Of a stretch of 64,000 nt of DNA, positions 1 through 15,000 are shown piece by piece. The DNA is from Aplectana chamaeleonis (lineage: Eukaryota > Nematoda > Chromadorea > Rhabditida > Cosmocercidae): the NCBI GenBank assembly GCA_029168955.1, contig JAPDOI010000022.1:620001-684000 (forward strand), written 5' to 3'. The notes beneath the pieces were generated by a model, which worked only from the letters and a program-made list of their open reading frames with translations, did not search any database and was not told the DNA's origin. Every line of letters begins with the position of its first letter. Positions within the stretch are counted from its first letter, which is position 1. The position numbers were made by a program, and so were the translations under genes.

Positions 1-3000
1 GCCGTAGAAAGTGTGCGGGACCCAAATAACAGTGCGCCGGACGCCGTAGAAAGTGTGCGGGACCCAAATGAGAGTGCGCAGGACGCCGTAGAAAGTGTGT
101 GGGACCCAAATAACAGTGCGCAGGACGCCGTAGAAAGTGTGTGGGACCCAAATGAGAGTGCGCAGGACGCCGTAGAAAGTGTGTGGGACCCAAATAACAG
201 TGCGCCGGACGCCGTAGAAAGTGTGTGGGACCCAAATGAGAGTGCGCAGGACGCCGTAGAAAGTGTGTGGGACCCAAATAACAGTGCGCAGGACGCTGTA
301 GAAAGTGTGTGGGACCCAAGTGAGAGTGCGCAGGACGCCGTAGAAAGTGTGCGGGATCCAAATGGGTGTGCGCACAACGCCGTAGAAAGTGTGTGGGATC
401 CGAATAACAGTGCGCCGGACGCCGTAGAAAGTTTGTGGGACCTAAATGAGAGTGCCCAGGACGCCGTAGAAAGTGTGTGGGACCCAGATGAGAGTGCGCA
501 GGACGCCGTAGAAAGTGTGTGGGACCCAAATAACAGTGCGCCGGACGCCGTAGAAAGTGTGTGGGACCTAAATGAGAGTGCGCAGGACGCCGTAGAAAGT
601 GTGTGGGACCCAGATGAGAGTGCGCAGGACGCCGTAGAAAGTGTGTGGGACCCAAATAACAGTGCGCCGGACGCCGTAGAAAGTGTGTGGGACCTAAATG
701 AGAGTGCGCAGGACGCCGTAGAAAGTGTGCGGGACCCAAATGAGAGTGCGTAGGACGCCGTAGAAAGTGTGTGGGACCCAAATAACAGTGCGCCGGACGC
801 CGTAGAAAGTGTGTGGGACCCAAATAACAGTGCCCAGGACGCCGTAGAAAGTGTGTGGGACCCAGATGAGAGTGCGCAGGACGCCGTAGAAAGTGTGTGG
901 GACCCAAATAACAGTGCGCAGGACGCCGTAGAAAGTGTGGGACCCAAATGAGAGTGCGCAGGACGCCGTAGAAAGTGTGTGGGACCCAAATAACAGTGCG
1001 CCGGACGCCGTAGAAAGTGTGTGGGACCCAAATGAGAGTGCGCAGGACGGCGTAGAAAGTTTGTGGGACCCAAATGAGAGTGCGCAGGACGCCGTAGCAA
1101 GTGGGGGGGACCCAAATAACAGTGCGCCGGACGCCGTAGAAAGTGTGCGGGACCCAAATGAGAGTGCGCAGGACGCCGTAGAAAGTGTTCGGGACCCAAA
1201 TAACGGTGCGCCGGACGCCGTAGAAACTGTGTGGCACCCAAATGAGAGTGCGCAGGACGCCGTAGAAAGTGTGTGGGACCCAAATGAGAGTGCGCAGAAC
1301 GCCGTAGAAAGTGTGTGGGACCCAAATAACAGTGCGCAGGACGCCGTAGAAAGTGTGCGGGACCCAAATGAGAGTGCGCAGGACGCCGTAGAAAGTGTGT
1401 GGGACCCAAATAACAGTGCGCCGGACGCCGTAGAAAGTGTGTGGGACCCAAATGAGAGTGCGCAGGACGCCGTAGAAAGTGTGTGGGACCCAAATGACAG
1501 TGCGCAGGACGCCGTAGAAAGTGTGTGGGACCCAAATAACAGTGCGCAGGACGCCGTAGAAAGTGTGTGGGACCCAAATAACGGTGCGCCGGACGCCGTA
1601 GAAAGTGTGCGGGACCCAAATGAGAGTGCGCAGGACGCCGTAGAAAGTGTGTGGGACCCAAATGAGAGCGCGCCGGGCGCCTAGAAAGTGTGTGGGACCC
1701 AAATAACAGTGCGCAGGACGCCGTAGAAAGTGTGTGGGACCCAAATGAGAGTGCGCAGGACGCCGTAGAAAGTGTGTGGGACCCAAATAATAGTGCGCCG
1801 GACGCCTCAGAAAGTGTGTGGGACCCAAATAACGGTGCACAGGACGCCGTAGAAAGTGTGTGGGACCCAAATGAGAGTGCGCAGGACGCCGTAGAAAGTG
1901 TGTGGGACCCAAACAATAGTGCGCCGGACGCCTCAGAAAGTGTGTGGGACCCAAATGAGAGTGCGCAGGACGCCGTAGAAAGTGTGTGGGACACAAATAA
2001 CAGTGCGTCGGACGCCGTAGAAAGTGTGTGGGACTTAAATGAGAGTGCTCAGGACGCGGTAGAAAGTGTGCGGGACCCAAATGAGAGTGCTCAGGACGCC
2101 GTAGAAAGTGTGTGGCACCAAAATAAAAGTGCGTCGGAGGCCGTAGAAAGTGTGTGGGACTCAAATAACAGTGAGCAGGACGCCGTAGAAAGTGTGTGGG
2201 ACCCAAATGAGAGTGCGCAGGCCGCCGTAGAAAGTGTGTGGGACCCAAGGTAGAGTGCGCCGGACGACGTAGAATGTGTGCGGGACCCAAATAACAGTGC
2301 GCTGGACGCCGTAGAAAGTGTGTGGGACCCAAATGAGAGGGCGGAGGACGCCGTAGAAAGTGTGTGGGACCCAAATGAAAGTGCGCAGGACGCCGTAGAA
2401 AGTGTGTGGGACACAAATGAGAGTGCCCAGGACGCCGTAGAGAATGTTTGGGCCCCAGATTAGAGTGCGCAGGACGCCGTAGAAAGTGTGTGGGACCCAA
2501 ATAACAGTGCGCCGGACGCCGTAGAAAGTGTGTGGGACCTAAATGAGAGTGCGCAGGACGCCGTAGAAAGTGTGCGGGACCCAAATGAGAGCGCGCCGAG
2601 CGCCTAAAAAGTGTGTGGGACCCAAACAACAGTGCGCCGGACGCCGTAGAAAGTGTGTGGGACCCAGATGAGAGTGCGCAGGACGCCGTAGAAAGTGTGT
2701 GGGACCCAAATGAGAGCGCGACGGGCGTCTAGAAAGTGTGTGGGACCCAAATAACAGTGCGCCGGACGCCGTAGAAAGTGGGGGGGACCCAAATGACGGT
2801 GCGCAGGACGCCGTAGAAAGTGTGCGCGGACCCAAATGAGAGTGCGCAGGACGCCGTAGAAAGTGTGTGGGACCCAAATAACAGTGCGCAGGACGCCGTA
2901 GAAAGTGTGTGGGACCCAAATAACAGTGCGTCGGACGCCGTAGAAAGTGTGTGGGACCCAAACGAGAGTGCGTAGGACGCCGTAGAAAGTGTGTGGGACC

Positions 3001-6000
3001 CAAATGAGAGTGCGCAGGACGCCGTAGAAAGTTTGTGGGACACAAATAACGGTGCGCCGGACGCCGTAGAAAGTGTGCGGGACCCAAATGAGGGTGCGCA
3101 GGACGCCGTAAAAAGTGTGGGGGACCCAAATGAGAGTGCGCAGGACGCCGTAGAAAGTGTGTGGGACCCAAATAACAGTGCGCAGGACGCCGTAAAAAGT
3201 GTGTGGGACCCAAATAACAGTGCGCTGGACGCCTCAGAAAGTGTGTGGGACCCAAATGAGAGTTCGCAGGACGCCGTAGAAAATGTGCGGGACCTAAATG
3301 AGTGTGCGCAGAACGCCGTAGAAAGTGGCTGGGACCCAAATAACAGTGCGCTGGACGCCGTAGAAAGTGTGTGGGACCCAAATAGCAGTGCGCCGGACGC
3401 CGTAAAAAGTGTGCGGGACCCAAATGAGAGTGCGCAGAACGCCGTAGAAAGTGTGTGGGACCCGAATGAGAGTGCGCAGGACGCCGTACAAAGTGTGTGG
3501 GACCCAAATGAGAGTGCGCAGGACGCCGTAGAAAGTGTGTGGGACCCGAATGAGAGTGCGCAGGACGCCGTAGAAAGTGTGTGGGACCCAAATAACAGTG
3601 CGCCGGACGCCGTAGAAAGTGTGTGGGACCCAAATGAGAGTGCGCAGGACGCCGTAGAAAGTGTGTGGGACCCAAATGAGTGTGCGCAGGACGCCGTAGA
3701 AAGTGTGTGGGACCCAAATAACAGTGCTCCGGACGCCGTAGAAACTGTGTAGGACCCAAATGAGAGTGCGCAGGACGCCGTAGAAAGTGTGTGGGACCCA
3801 AATGACAGTGCGCAGTACGCCTTAGAAAGTGTGTGGGACCCAAATAAGAGTGCGCAGAACGCCGTAGAAAGTGTGTGGGACCCAAATAACAGTGCGCCGG
3901 ACGCCGTAGAAATTGTGTGGGACCCAAATAACAGTGCGCAGGACGCCGTAGAAAGTGTGTGGGACCCAAATGAGAGTGCGCAGGACGCCGTAGAAAGTGT
4001 GTGGGACCCAAATAACAGTGCGCAGGACGCCGCAGAAAGTGTGCGGGACCCAAATGAGAGTGCGCAGAACGCCGTAGAAAGTGTGTGGGACCCAAATAAC
4101 AGCGCGCCGGAGGCCGTAGAAAGCTTGTGGGACCCAAATGACAGTGCGCAGGACGCCGTAGAAAGTGTGTGGGACCCAAATGAGAGTGCGCAGGACGCCG
4201 TAGAAAGTGTGTGGGACCCAAATAACAGTGCGCCGGACGCCGTAGAAAGTGTGTGGGACCCAAATGAGAGTGCGCAGGACGCCGTAGAAAGTGTGTGGGA
4301 CCCAAATGAGAGTGCGCAGGACGCCGTAGAAAGAGTGTGGGACCCAAATAACAGTGCGCCGGACGCCGTAGAAAGTGTGTGGGACCCAAATGAGAGTGCG
4401 CAGGACGCCGTAGAAAGTGTGTGGGACCCAAATGAGAGTGCGCAGGACGCCGTAGAAAGTGTGTGGGACCCAAATAACAGTGCGCCGGACGCCTCAGAAA
4501 GTGTGTGGGACCCAAATAACGGTGCGCAGGACGCCGTAGAAAGAGTGCGGGAGCCAAATGAGAGTGCGCAGGACGCCGTAGAAAGTGTGGGGGACCCAAA
4601 TAACAGTGCGCCGGACGCCGTAGAAAGTGTGTGGGACCCAAATGAAAGTGCGCTGGACGCCGTAGAAAGTGTGTGGGACCCAAATGAGAGTGCGCTGGAC
4701 GCCGTAGAAAGTGTGTGGGACCCAAATGAGAGTGCGCAGGACGCCGTAGAAAGTGTGTGGGACCCAAATAACAGTGCGCAGGACGCCGTAGAAAGTGTGT
4801 GGGACCCAAATAACAGTGCGCAGGACGCCGTAGAAAGTGTGCGGGACCCAAATGAGAGTGCGCAGGACGCCGTAGAAAGTGTTTGGGACCCAGATAACGA
4901 TGCGCCGGACGCCGTAGAAAGTGTGCGGGACCCAAATGAGAGTGCGCAGGACGCCGTAGAAAGTGTGTGGGACCCGAATGAGAGTGCGCAGAACGCCGTA
5001 GAAAGTGTGTGGGACCCAAATAACAGTGCGCAGGACGCCGTAGAAAGTGTGTGGGACCCAAATAACAGTGCGCCGGAGGCCGTAGAAAGTGTGTGGGACC
5101 CAAATGAGAGTGCGCAGGACGCCGAAGAAAGTGTGTGGGACCCAAATAACGGTGCGCAGGACGCCGTAGAGAGTGCGCGGGACCCAAATAACAGTGGGCC
5201 GGATGCCGTAGAAAGTGTGTGGGACCCAAATGAGAGTGCGCAGGACGCCGTAGGAAGTGTGTGGGACTCAAATAACAGTGCGCCGGATGCCGTAGAAAGT
5301 GTGTGAGACCCAAATGAGAGTGCGCAGGACGCCGTAGAAAGTGTGTGGGACTCAAATGAGAGTGCGCAGGACGCCGTAGAGTGTGTGGGACCCAAATAAC
5401 AGTGCGCCGGATGCCGTAGAAAGTGTGTGGGACTCAAATAACAGTGCGCCGGACGCCGTACAAAGTGTGTGGGACCCAAATGAGAGTGCGCAGGACGCCG
5501 TAGAAAGTGTGTGGGACCCAAATAACAGAGCGCCGGACGCCGTAGAAAGTGTGTGGGACCCAAATGAGAGTGCGCAGAAAGCCGTAGAAAGTGTGTGGGA
5601 CCCAAACAAGAGTGCGCAGGACGCCGTAGAAAGTGTGTGGGACCCAAATATCAGTGCGCCGGACGCCGTAGAAAGTGTGTGGGACCCAAATAAGAGTGCG
5701 CACGACGCCGTAGAAAGTGTGTGGGACCCAAATAACAGTGCGCCGGACGCCGTAGAAACTGTGTGGGACCCAAGTGAGAGTGCGCAGAACGCCGTAGAAA
5801 GTGTGTGGGACCCAAATGAGAGTGCGCAGGACGCTGGAGAAAGTGTGCGGGACCCAAATAACGGTGCGCCGGACGCCGTAGAAAGTGTGTGGGAAACAAA
5901 TAGCAGTGCGCCGGACGCCGTAAAAAGTGTGCGGGACCCAAATGAGTGTGCGCAGGACGCCGTAGAAAGTGTGTGGGACCCAAATAACAGTGCGCCGGAC

Positions 6001-9000
6001 GCCGTAGAAACTGTGTGGGACCCAAATAACAGTGCGCAGGACGCCGTAGAAAGTGTGTGGGACCCAAATGACAGTGCGCCGGACGTCGTAGAAAGTGTGT
6101 GGGACCCAATCGAGAGTGCCCAGGACGCCAAAGAAAATGTGTGGGACCCTAATAACAGTGCGTCGTACGCCGTATAAAGTGTGTGGGACCCAAATGAGAA
6201 TGCGCAGGACGCCGTAGAAAGTGTGCGGGACCCAAATGAGAGTGCCCAGGTTGCCGTAGAAAATGTGTGGGACCCAAATAACGGTGCGTCGGACGCCGTA
6301 GAAAGTGTGTGGGACCCAAATGAGAGTGCCCAGGACGCCGTAGAAAGTGTGTGGGACCCAAATGAGAGTGCGCAGGAAGCCGTAGAAAGTGTGTGTGACC
6401 CAAATAACAAGGCGTCGTACGCCGTAGAAAGTGTGTGGGACCCAAATGAGAGTGCCCAGGACGCCGTAGAAAATGTGTGGGACCCAAATGAGAGTGCGTA
6501 GGACGCCGTAGAAAGTGTGTGGGACCTAAATAACAGAGCGCCGGACGCCGTAGAAAGTGTGTGGGACCCAAATAACAGTGCGCCGGACGCCGTAAAAAGT
6601 GTGCGGGACCCAAATGAGAGTGCGCAGCACGCCGTACAAAGTACGTGCGACCCAAACAACGGTGCGCCGGACGCCGTAGAAAGTGGGCCGGGCCCAAATG
6701 AGAGTGCGCAGGACGCCGTAGAAAGTGTGTGGGACCCAAATGAGTGCGCAGGACGCCGTAGAAAGTGTGTGGGACCCAAATATCAAAGCGCCGCACGCCG
6801 TAGAAAGTGTGCGGGACCCAAATAAGAGTGCGCAGGACGCCGCAGAAAGTGTGTGGGACCCAAATGAGAGTGCGCAGGACGCTGGTGAAAGTGTGTGGGA
6901 CCCAAATAACAGTGCGCCCGACGCCGTAGAAAGTGTGTGGGACCCAAATAACAGTGCGCCGGACGCCGTAGAAAGTGTGTGGGACCCAAGTGAGAGTGCG
7001 CAGGACGCCGTAGGAAGTGTGTGGTACCCAAATGAGAGTGCGCAGAACGCCGTAGAAAGTGTGTGGGACCCAAATAACAGTGCGCCGGACGCCGTAGAAA
7101 GTGTGCGGGACCCAAATGAGAGTGCGCAGGACGCCGTACAAAGTGTGTGGGACCCAAATGAGAGTGCGCAGGACGCCGTAGAAAGTGTGTGGGACCCAAA
7201 TAACAGTGCGCCGGACGCCGTAGAAACTGTGTGGGACCCAAATAACAGTGCGCCGGACGCCGTAGAAACTGTGTGGGACCCAAATTCGAGTGCGCAGGAC
7301 GCCGTAGAAAGTGTGTGGGACCCAAATAACAGTGCGCCGGACGCCGTAAAAAGTGTGTGGGACCCAAATGAGAATGCGCAGGACGCCGTAGAAAGTGTGT
7401 GGGACCCAAATGAGAGTGCGCAGGACGCCGTAGAAAGTGTGTGGGACCCAAATAACAGTGCGCCGGACGCCGTAGAAAGTGTGTGGGACCCAAATAAGAG
7501 TGCGCAGGACGCCGTAGAAAGTGTGTGGGACCCAAATGAGAGTGCGCAGGACGCCGTATAAAGTGTGTGGGACCCAAATAAGAGTGCGCAGGACGCCGTA
7601 GAAAGTGTGTGGGACCCAAATGAGAGTGCGCAGGACGCCGTAGAGAGTGAGTGGGACCCAAATAACGGTGCGCCGGACGCCGTAGAAAGTGTGTGGGACC
7701 CAGATGAGAGTGCGCAGGACGCCGTAGAAAGTGTGTGGGACCCAAATAACAGTGCGCCGGACGCCGTAGAAAGTGTGTGGGACCCAAATGAGAGTGCGCA
7801 GAACGCCGTAGAAAGTGTGTGGGACCCAAATGAGAGTGCGCAGGACGCCGCAGAAAGTGTGTGGGACCCAAATGAGAGTGCGCGGGACGCCGTAGAAAGT
7901 GTGTGGGACCCAAATGAGAGTGCGCAGTACGCCGTAGAAAGTGTGTGGGACCCAAATGAGAGTGCGCGGGACGCCGTAGAAAGTGTGTGGGACCCAAATA
8001 ACAGTGCGCCGGACGCCTCAGAAAGTGTTTGGGACCCAAATAACGGTGCGCCGGACGCCGTAGAAAGTGTGTGGGACCCAAATGAGAGTGCGCAGGACGC
8101 CGTAGAAAGTGTGTGGGACCCAAATAAGAGTGCGCAGAACGCCGTAGAAAGTGTTTGGGACCCGAATAACAGTGCGCTGGACGCCGTAGAAACTATGTGG
8201 GACCCAAATGAGAGTGCGCAGGACGCCGTAGAAAGTGTGTGGGACCCAAATGAGAGTGCGCAGGACGCCGTAGAAAGTGTGTGGGACCCAAATGAGAGTG
8301 CGCAGAACGCCGTAGAAAGTGTTTGGGACCCAAATAACGGTGCGCCGGACGCCGTAGAAAGTGTGCGGGACCCAAATGAGAGTGCGCAGGACGCCGTAGA
8401 AAGTGTGTGGGACCCAAGTGAGAGTGCGCAGGACGCCGTAGAAAGTGTGTGGGACCCGAATGAGAGTGCGCAGTACGCCGTAGAAAGTGTTTGGGACCCA
8501 AGTGAGAGTGCGCAGGACGCCGTAGAAAGTGTGTGGGACCCGAATGAGAGTGCGCAGTACGCCGTAGAAAGTGTTTGGGACCCAAATAACAGTGCGCTGG
8601 ACGCCGTAGAAACTGTGTGGGACCCAAATGAGAGTGCGCAGGACGCCGTAGAAAGTGTGTGGGACCCAAGTGAGAGTGCGCAGGACGCCGTAGAAAGTGT
8701 TTGGGACCCAAATAACAGTGCGCTGGACGCCGTAGAAAGTGTGTGGGACCCAAGTGAGAGTGCGCAGTACGCCGTAGAAAGTGTGTGGGACCCAAATGAG
8801 AGTGCGCAGGACGCCGTAGAAAGTGTGTGGGACCCAAATAACAGTGCTCCGGACGCCGTAGAAACTGTGTAGGACCCAAATGAGAGTGCGCAGGACGCCG
8901 TAGAAAGTGTTTGGGACCCAAATGAGAGTGCGCAGGACGCCGTAGAAAGTGTGTGGGACCCAAATGAGAGTGCGCAGCACGCCGTAGAAAGTGTGCGCGA

Positions 9001-12000
9001 CCCAAATGAGAGTGCGCAGGACGCCGGACAAAGTGTGGGGGACCCAAATGAGAGTGCGCAGGATGCCGTAGAAAGGGTGTGGAACCCAAATAACAGTGCG
9101 CCGGACGCCGTAGAAACTGTGTGGGACCCAAGTGAGAGTGCGCAGGACGCCGTACAAAGTGTGTGGGACCCAAATGAGAGTGCGCAGGACGCCGTAGAAA
9201 GTGTGTGGGACCCAAATGAGAGTGCGCAGGACGCCGTAGAAAGTGTGTGGGACCCAAATAACGGTGCGCCGGACGCCGTAGAAAGTGTGCGGGACCCAAA
9301 TGAGAGTGCGCAGGACGCCGTAGAAAGTGTGTGGGACCCAAATAACAGTGCGCCGGACGCCGTAGAAAGTGTGTGGGACCCAAATGAGAGTGCGCAGGAC
9401 GCCGTAGAAAGTGTGCGGGACCCAAATGAGAGTGCGCAGGACGCTGTAGAAAGTGTGTGGGATCCAAATGAGAGTGCGCAGAACGCCGTAGAAAGTGTGT
9501 GGGACCCAAACAACAGTGCGCAGAACGCCGTAGAAAGTGTGCGGGACCCAAATGAGAGTGCGCAGAGCGCCGTAGAAAGTTTGTGGGACCCAAATAACAG
9601 TGCGCCGGACGCCGTAGAAAGTGTGTGGGACCCAAATGAGAGTGCGCAGGACGCCGTAGAAAGTGTGTGGGACCCGAATGAGAGTGCGCAGAACGCCGTA
9701 GAAAGTTTGTGGGACCCAGATAGCGGTGCGCCGGACGCCGTAGAAAGTGTGTGGGACGCAAATGAGAGTGAGCCGGACGCCGTAGAAAGTGGGCGGGACC
9801 CAGATGAGAGTGCGCCGGACGCCGTAGAAAGTGTGTGGGACCCAAATAACAGTGCGCCGGACGCCGTAGAAAGTGTGTGGGACCCAAATGAGAGTGCGCA
9901 GGACGCCGTAGAAAGTGTGTGGGACCCAAATAAGAGTGCGCCGGACGCCTCAGAAAGTGTGCGGGACCCAAATAACGGTGCGCCGGACGCCGTAGAAAGT
10001 GTGTGGGACCCAAATAACAGTGCGCCGGACGCCGTAGAAAGTGTGCGGGACCCAAATGAGAGTGCGCAGGACGCTGTAGAAAGTGTGTGGGACCCAAATG
10101 AGAGTGCGCAGGACGCCGTAGAAAGTGTGTGGGACCCAAATGAGAGTGCGCAGGACGCCGTAGAAAGTGTGTGGGACCCAAATAACAGTGCGCCGGACGC
10201 CGTAGAAAGTGTGTGGGACCCGAATGAGAGTGCGCAGGACGCCGTAGAAAGTGTGTGGGAACCAAATGAGAGTGCGCAGAACGCCGTAGAAAGTGTGTGG
10301 GACCCAAATAACAGTGCGCCGGACGCCGTAGAAAGTGTGCGGGACCCAAATGAGAGTGCGCAGGACGCCGTAGAAAGTGTGTGGGACCCAAATGAGAGTG
10401 CGCAGGACGCCGTAGAAAGTGTGTGGGACCCAAATAACGGTGCGCCGGACGCCGTAGAAAGTGTGCGGGACCCAAATGAGAGTGCGCAGGACGCCGTAGA
10501 AAGTGTGTGGGACCCAAATGAGAGTGCGCAGGACGCCGTAGAAAGTGTGTGGGACCCAAATAACAGTGCGCCGGACGCCGTAGAAACTGTGTGGGACCCA
10601 AATGAGAGTGCGCAGGACGCCGTAGAAAGTGTGTGGGACCCAAATGAGAGTGCGCAGAACGCCGTAGAAAGTGTGTGGGACCCAAATAACAGTGCGCCGG
10701 ACGCCGTAGAAAGTGTGCGGGACCCAAATGAGAGTGCGCAGGACGCCGTAGAAAGTGTGTGGGACCCAAATGAGAGTGCGCAGAACGCCGTAGAAAGTGT
10801 GTGGGACCCAAATAACAGTGCGTCGGACGCCGTAGAAAGTGTGTGGGACCCAAATGAGAGTGCGCAGGACGCCGTAGAAAGTGTGTGGGACCCAAATAAC
10901 AGTGCGCCGGACGCCGTAGAAAGTGTGTGGGACCCAAATAACAGTGCGCCGGACGCCGTAGAAACTGTGTGGGACCCAAATGAGAGTGCGCAGGACGCCG
11001 TAGAAAGTGTGTGGGACCCAAATAATAGTGCGTCGGACGCCGTAGAAAGTGTGTGGGACCCAAATGAGAGTGCGCCGGACGCCGTAGAAAGTGTGCGGGA
11101 CCCAAATGAGAGTGCGCAGGACGCCGTAGAAAGTGTGTGGGACCCGAATAACAGTGCGTCGGACGCCGTAGAAAGTGTGTGGGACCCAAATAACAGTGCG
11201 CCGGACGCCGTAGAAAGTGTGTGGGACCCAAATGTGAGTGCGCAGGACGCCGTAGAAAGTGTGTGGGACCCAAATGTGAGTGCGCAGGACGCCGTAGAAA
11301 GTGTGTGGGACCCAGATAACAGTACGCCGGACGCCGTAGAAAGTGTGTGGGACCCACATAACAGTACGCCGCACGCCGTAGAAAGTGTGTGGGACCCAAA
11401 TGTGAGTGCGCAGGACGCCGTAGAAAGTGTGTGGGACCCAAATGACAGTGCGCCGGACGCCGTAGAAAGTGTGCGGGACCCAAATGAGAGTGCGCAGGAC
11501 GCCGTAGAAAGTGTGTGGGACCCAAATGAGAGTGCGCAGGACGCCGTAGAAAGTGTGTGGGACCCAAATAATAGTGCCTTGGACGCCGTAGAAAGTGTGT
11601 GGGACCCAAACGAGAGTGCGCAGGACGCCGTACAAAGTGTGTAGGACCCAAACGAGAGTGCGCAGGACGCCGTAGAAAGTGTGTGGGACCCAAATAACAG
11701 TGCGCCGGACGCCGTAGAAAGTGTGCTGGACCCAAATGAGAGTGCGCAGAACGCCGTAGAAAGTGTGTGGGACCCAAATAACAGTGCGCCGGACGCCGTA
11801 GAAAGTGTGTGGGACCCAAATGAGAGTTCGCAGGACGCCGTAGAAAGTGTGTGGGCCCCAAATAGCGGTGCGCCGGACGCCGTAGAAAGTGTGTGGGACC
11901 CAAATGAGAGTGCGCAGGACGCCGTAGAAAGTGTGTGGGACCCAAATAACAGTGCGCCGGACGCCGTAGAAAGTGTGCGGGACCCAAATGAGAGTGCGCA

Positions 12001-15000
12001 GGACGCCGTAGAAAGTGTGTGGGACCCAAATAACAGTGCGCCGGACGCCATAAAAAGTGTGCGGGACCCAAATAACAGTGCGCAGGACGCCGTAGAAAGT
12101 GTGCGGGACCCAAATGAGAGAGCGCAGTACGCAGTAGAAAATGTGTGGGACCCAAATAACAGTGCGCCGGACGCCGTAGAAAGTGTGTGGGACCCAAATG
12201 AGAGCGCGCAGTACGCAGTAGAAAATGTGTGGGACCCAAATAACAGTGCGCAGGACGCCGTAGAAAGTGTGTGGGACCCAAATAGCAGTGCGCCGGACGC
12301 CATAGAAAGTGTGTGGGACCCAAATGAGAGTGCGCAGTACGCAGTAGAAAATGTGTGGGACCCAAATAACAGTGCGCCGGACGCCGTAGAAAGTGTGTGG
12401 GACCCAAATGAGAGGGGGCTGGACGCCGTAGAAACTGTGTGGGGCCCAAATGAGAGTGCGCAGGACGCCGTAGAAAGTGTGTGGGACCCAAATGAGAGTG
12501 CGCCGGACGCCGTAGAAAGTGTGTGGGACCCAAATAACAGTGCGCAGGACGCCGGAGAAAGTGTGTGGGACCCAAATAACAGTGCGCAGGACGCCGGAGA
12601 AAGTGTGCGACCCAAATGAGTGTGCGCAGGACGCCGTTGAAAGTGTGCGGGACCCAAATGAGAGTGCGCAGAACGCCGTAGAAAGTGTGTGGGACCCAAA
12701 TAACAGTGCGCAGGACGCCGGAGAAAGCGTGCGGGACCCAAATAAGAGTGCGCAGGACGCCGTAGAAAGTGTGTGGGACCCAATTAAGAGTTCGCAGGAC
12801 GCCGTAGAAATTGTGTGGGACCCAAATGAGAGTGCGCAGGACGCCGTAGAAAGTGTGTGGGACCCAAATTACAGTGCGTCGGACGCCGTAGAAAGTGTGT
12901 GGGACCCAAATGAGAGTGCGCAGGACGCCGTAGAAAGTGTGTGGGACCCAAATGAGAGTGCGCAGGACGTGGTAGAAAGTGTGTGGGACCCAAATAACAG
13001 TGCGCCGGACGCCGTAGAAACTGTGTGGGACCCAAATGAGAGTGCGCAGGACACCGTAGAAAGTGTGCGGGACCCAAATGAGAGTGCGCAGGACGCCGTA
13101 GAAAGTGTGTGGGACCCAAATAACAGTGCGCCGGACGCCGTAGAAAGTGTGCGGGACCAAAATGAGAGTGCGCAGGACGCCGTAGAAAGTGTGTGGGACC
13201 CAAATGAGAGTGCGCAGGACGCCGTAGAAAGTGTGTGGGACCCAAATAACAGTGCGCCGGACGCCTCAGAAAGTGTGTGGGACCCAAATAACGGTGCGCC
13301 GGACGCCGTAGAAAGTGTGCGGGACCCAAATGAGAGTGCGCAGGACGCCGTAGAAAGTGTGTGGGACCCAAATAACAGTGCGCCGGATGCCGTAGAAAGT
13401 GTGTGGGACCCAGATAACAGTACGCCGGACGCCGTAGAAAGTGTGCGGGACCCAAATGAGTGTGCGCAGAATGCCGTAGAAAGTGTGTGGGACCCAAATA
13501 ACAGTGCGCCGGACGCCGTAGAAAGTGTGCGGGAGCCAAATGAGAGTGCGCGGGACGCGGGAGAAAGTGTGCGGGACCCAAATGAGAGTGCGCAGGACGC
13601 CGTAGAAAGTGTGTGGGACCCAAATAACAGTGCGCCGGACGCCTCAGAAAGTGTGTGGGACCCAAATGAGAGTGCGCAGGACGCCGTAGAAAGTGTGTGG
13701 GACCCAAATGAGAGTGCGCAGGACGCCGTAGAAAGTGTGTGGGACCGACCCAAATAACAGTGCGCCGGACGCCGTAGAAAGTGTGCGGGACCCAAATGAG
13801 AGTGCGCTGGACGCCGTAGAAAGTGTGCGGGACCCAAATGAGAGTGCGCAGGACGCCGTAGAAAGTGTGTGGGACCCAAATAACAGTGCGCCGGACGCCG
13901 TAGAAAGTGTGTGGGACCCAGATGAGAGTGCGCAGGACGCCGTAGAAAGTGTGTGGGACCCAAATGAGAGTGCGCAGGACGCCGTAGAAAGTGTGTGGGA
14001 CCCAAATAACAGGGCGCCGGACGACGTAGAAAGTGTGGGGGACCCAAATAGCGGTGCGCCGAAGGCCGTAGAAGGTGTGCGGGACCCAAATGAGAGTGCG
14101 CAGGATGCCGTAGAAAGTGTGTGGGACCTAAATGAGAGTGCGCAGGACGCCGTAGAAAGTGTGTGGGACCCAAATAACAGTGCGCTGGACGCCGTAGAAA
14201 GTGTGCGGGACCCAAATAACGGTGCGCCGGACGCCGTAGAAAGTGTGCGGGACCCAATTGAGAGTGCGCAGGACGCCGTAGAAAGTGTGTGGGACCCAAA
14301 TGAGAGTGCGCAAGACGCCGTAGAAAGTGTGTGGGACCCAATTAAGAGTTCGCAGGACGCCGTAGAAATTGTGCGGCATCCAAATGAGAGTGCGCAGGAC
14401 GCCGTAGAAAGTGTGTGGGACCCAAATAACGGTGCGCCGGACGCCGTAGAAAGTGTGTGGGACCCAATTAAGAGTTCGCAGGACGCCGTAGAAAGTGTGT
14501 GGGACCCAAATGAGAGTGCGCAGGACGCCGTAGAAAGTGTGCGGGACCCAAATAACAGTGCGCCGGACGCCGTAGAAAGTGTGCGGGACCCTAATAAGAG
14601 TGCGCAGGACGCCGTAGAAAGTGTGTGGGACCCAAATAAGAGTGCGCCGGACGCCTCAGAAAGTGTGCGGGACCCAAAAAACGGTGCGCCGGACGCCGTA
14701 GAAAGTGTGTGGGACCCAAATGAGAGTGCGCAGGACGCCGTAGAAAGTGTGCGGGACCCAAATGAGAGTGCGCAGGACGCCGTAGAAAGTGTGTGGGACC
14801 CAAATGAGAGTGCGCAGAACGTCGTAGAAAGTGTGTGGGACACAAATAGCGGTGCGCCGGACGCCGTAGAAAGTGTGTGGGACCCAAATAACAGTGCATC
14901 GCACGCCGTAGAAAGTGTGCGGGACCCAAATGAGAGTGCGCAGGACGCCGTAGAAATTGTGCGGGACCCAAATAACAGTGCGCAGGACGCCTCAGAAAGT

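Noticed and set aside
6526..12783. Minus-strand open frame of 2,085 codons, the longest in the window
   Set aside because: It lies wholly in the 42-bp satellite. Two other minus frames and one plus frame are open over the same DNA, so openness follows from the unit.
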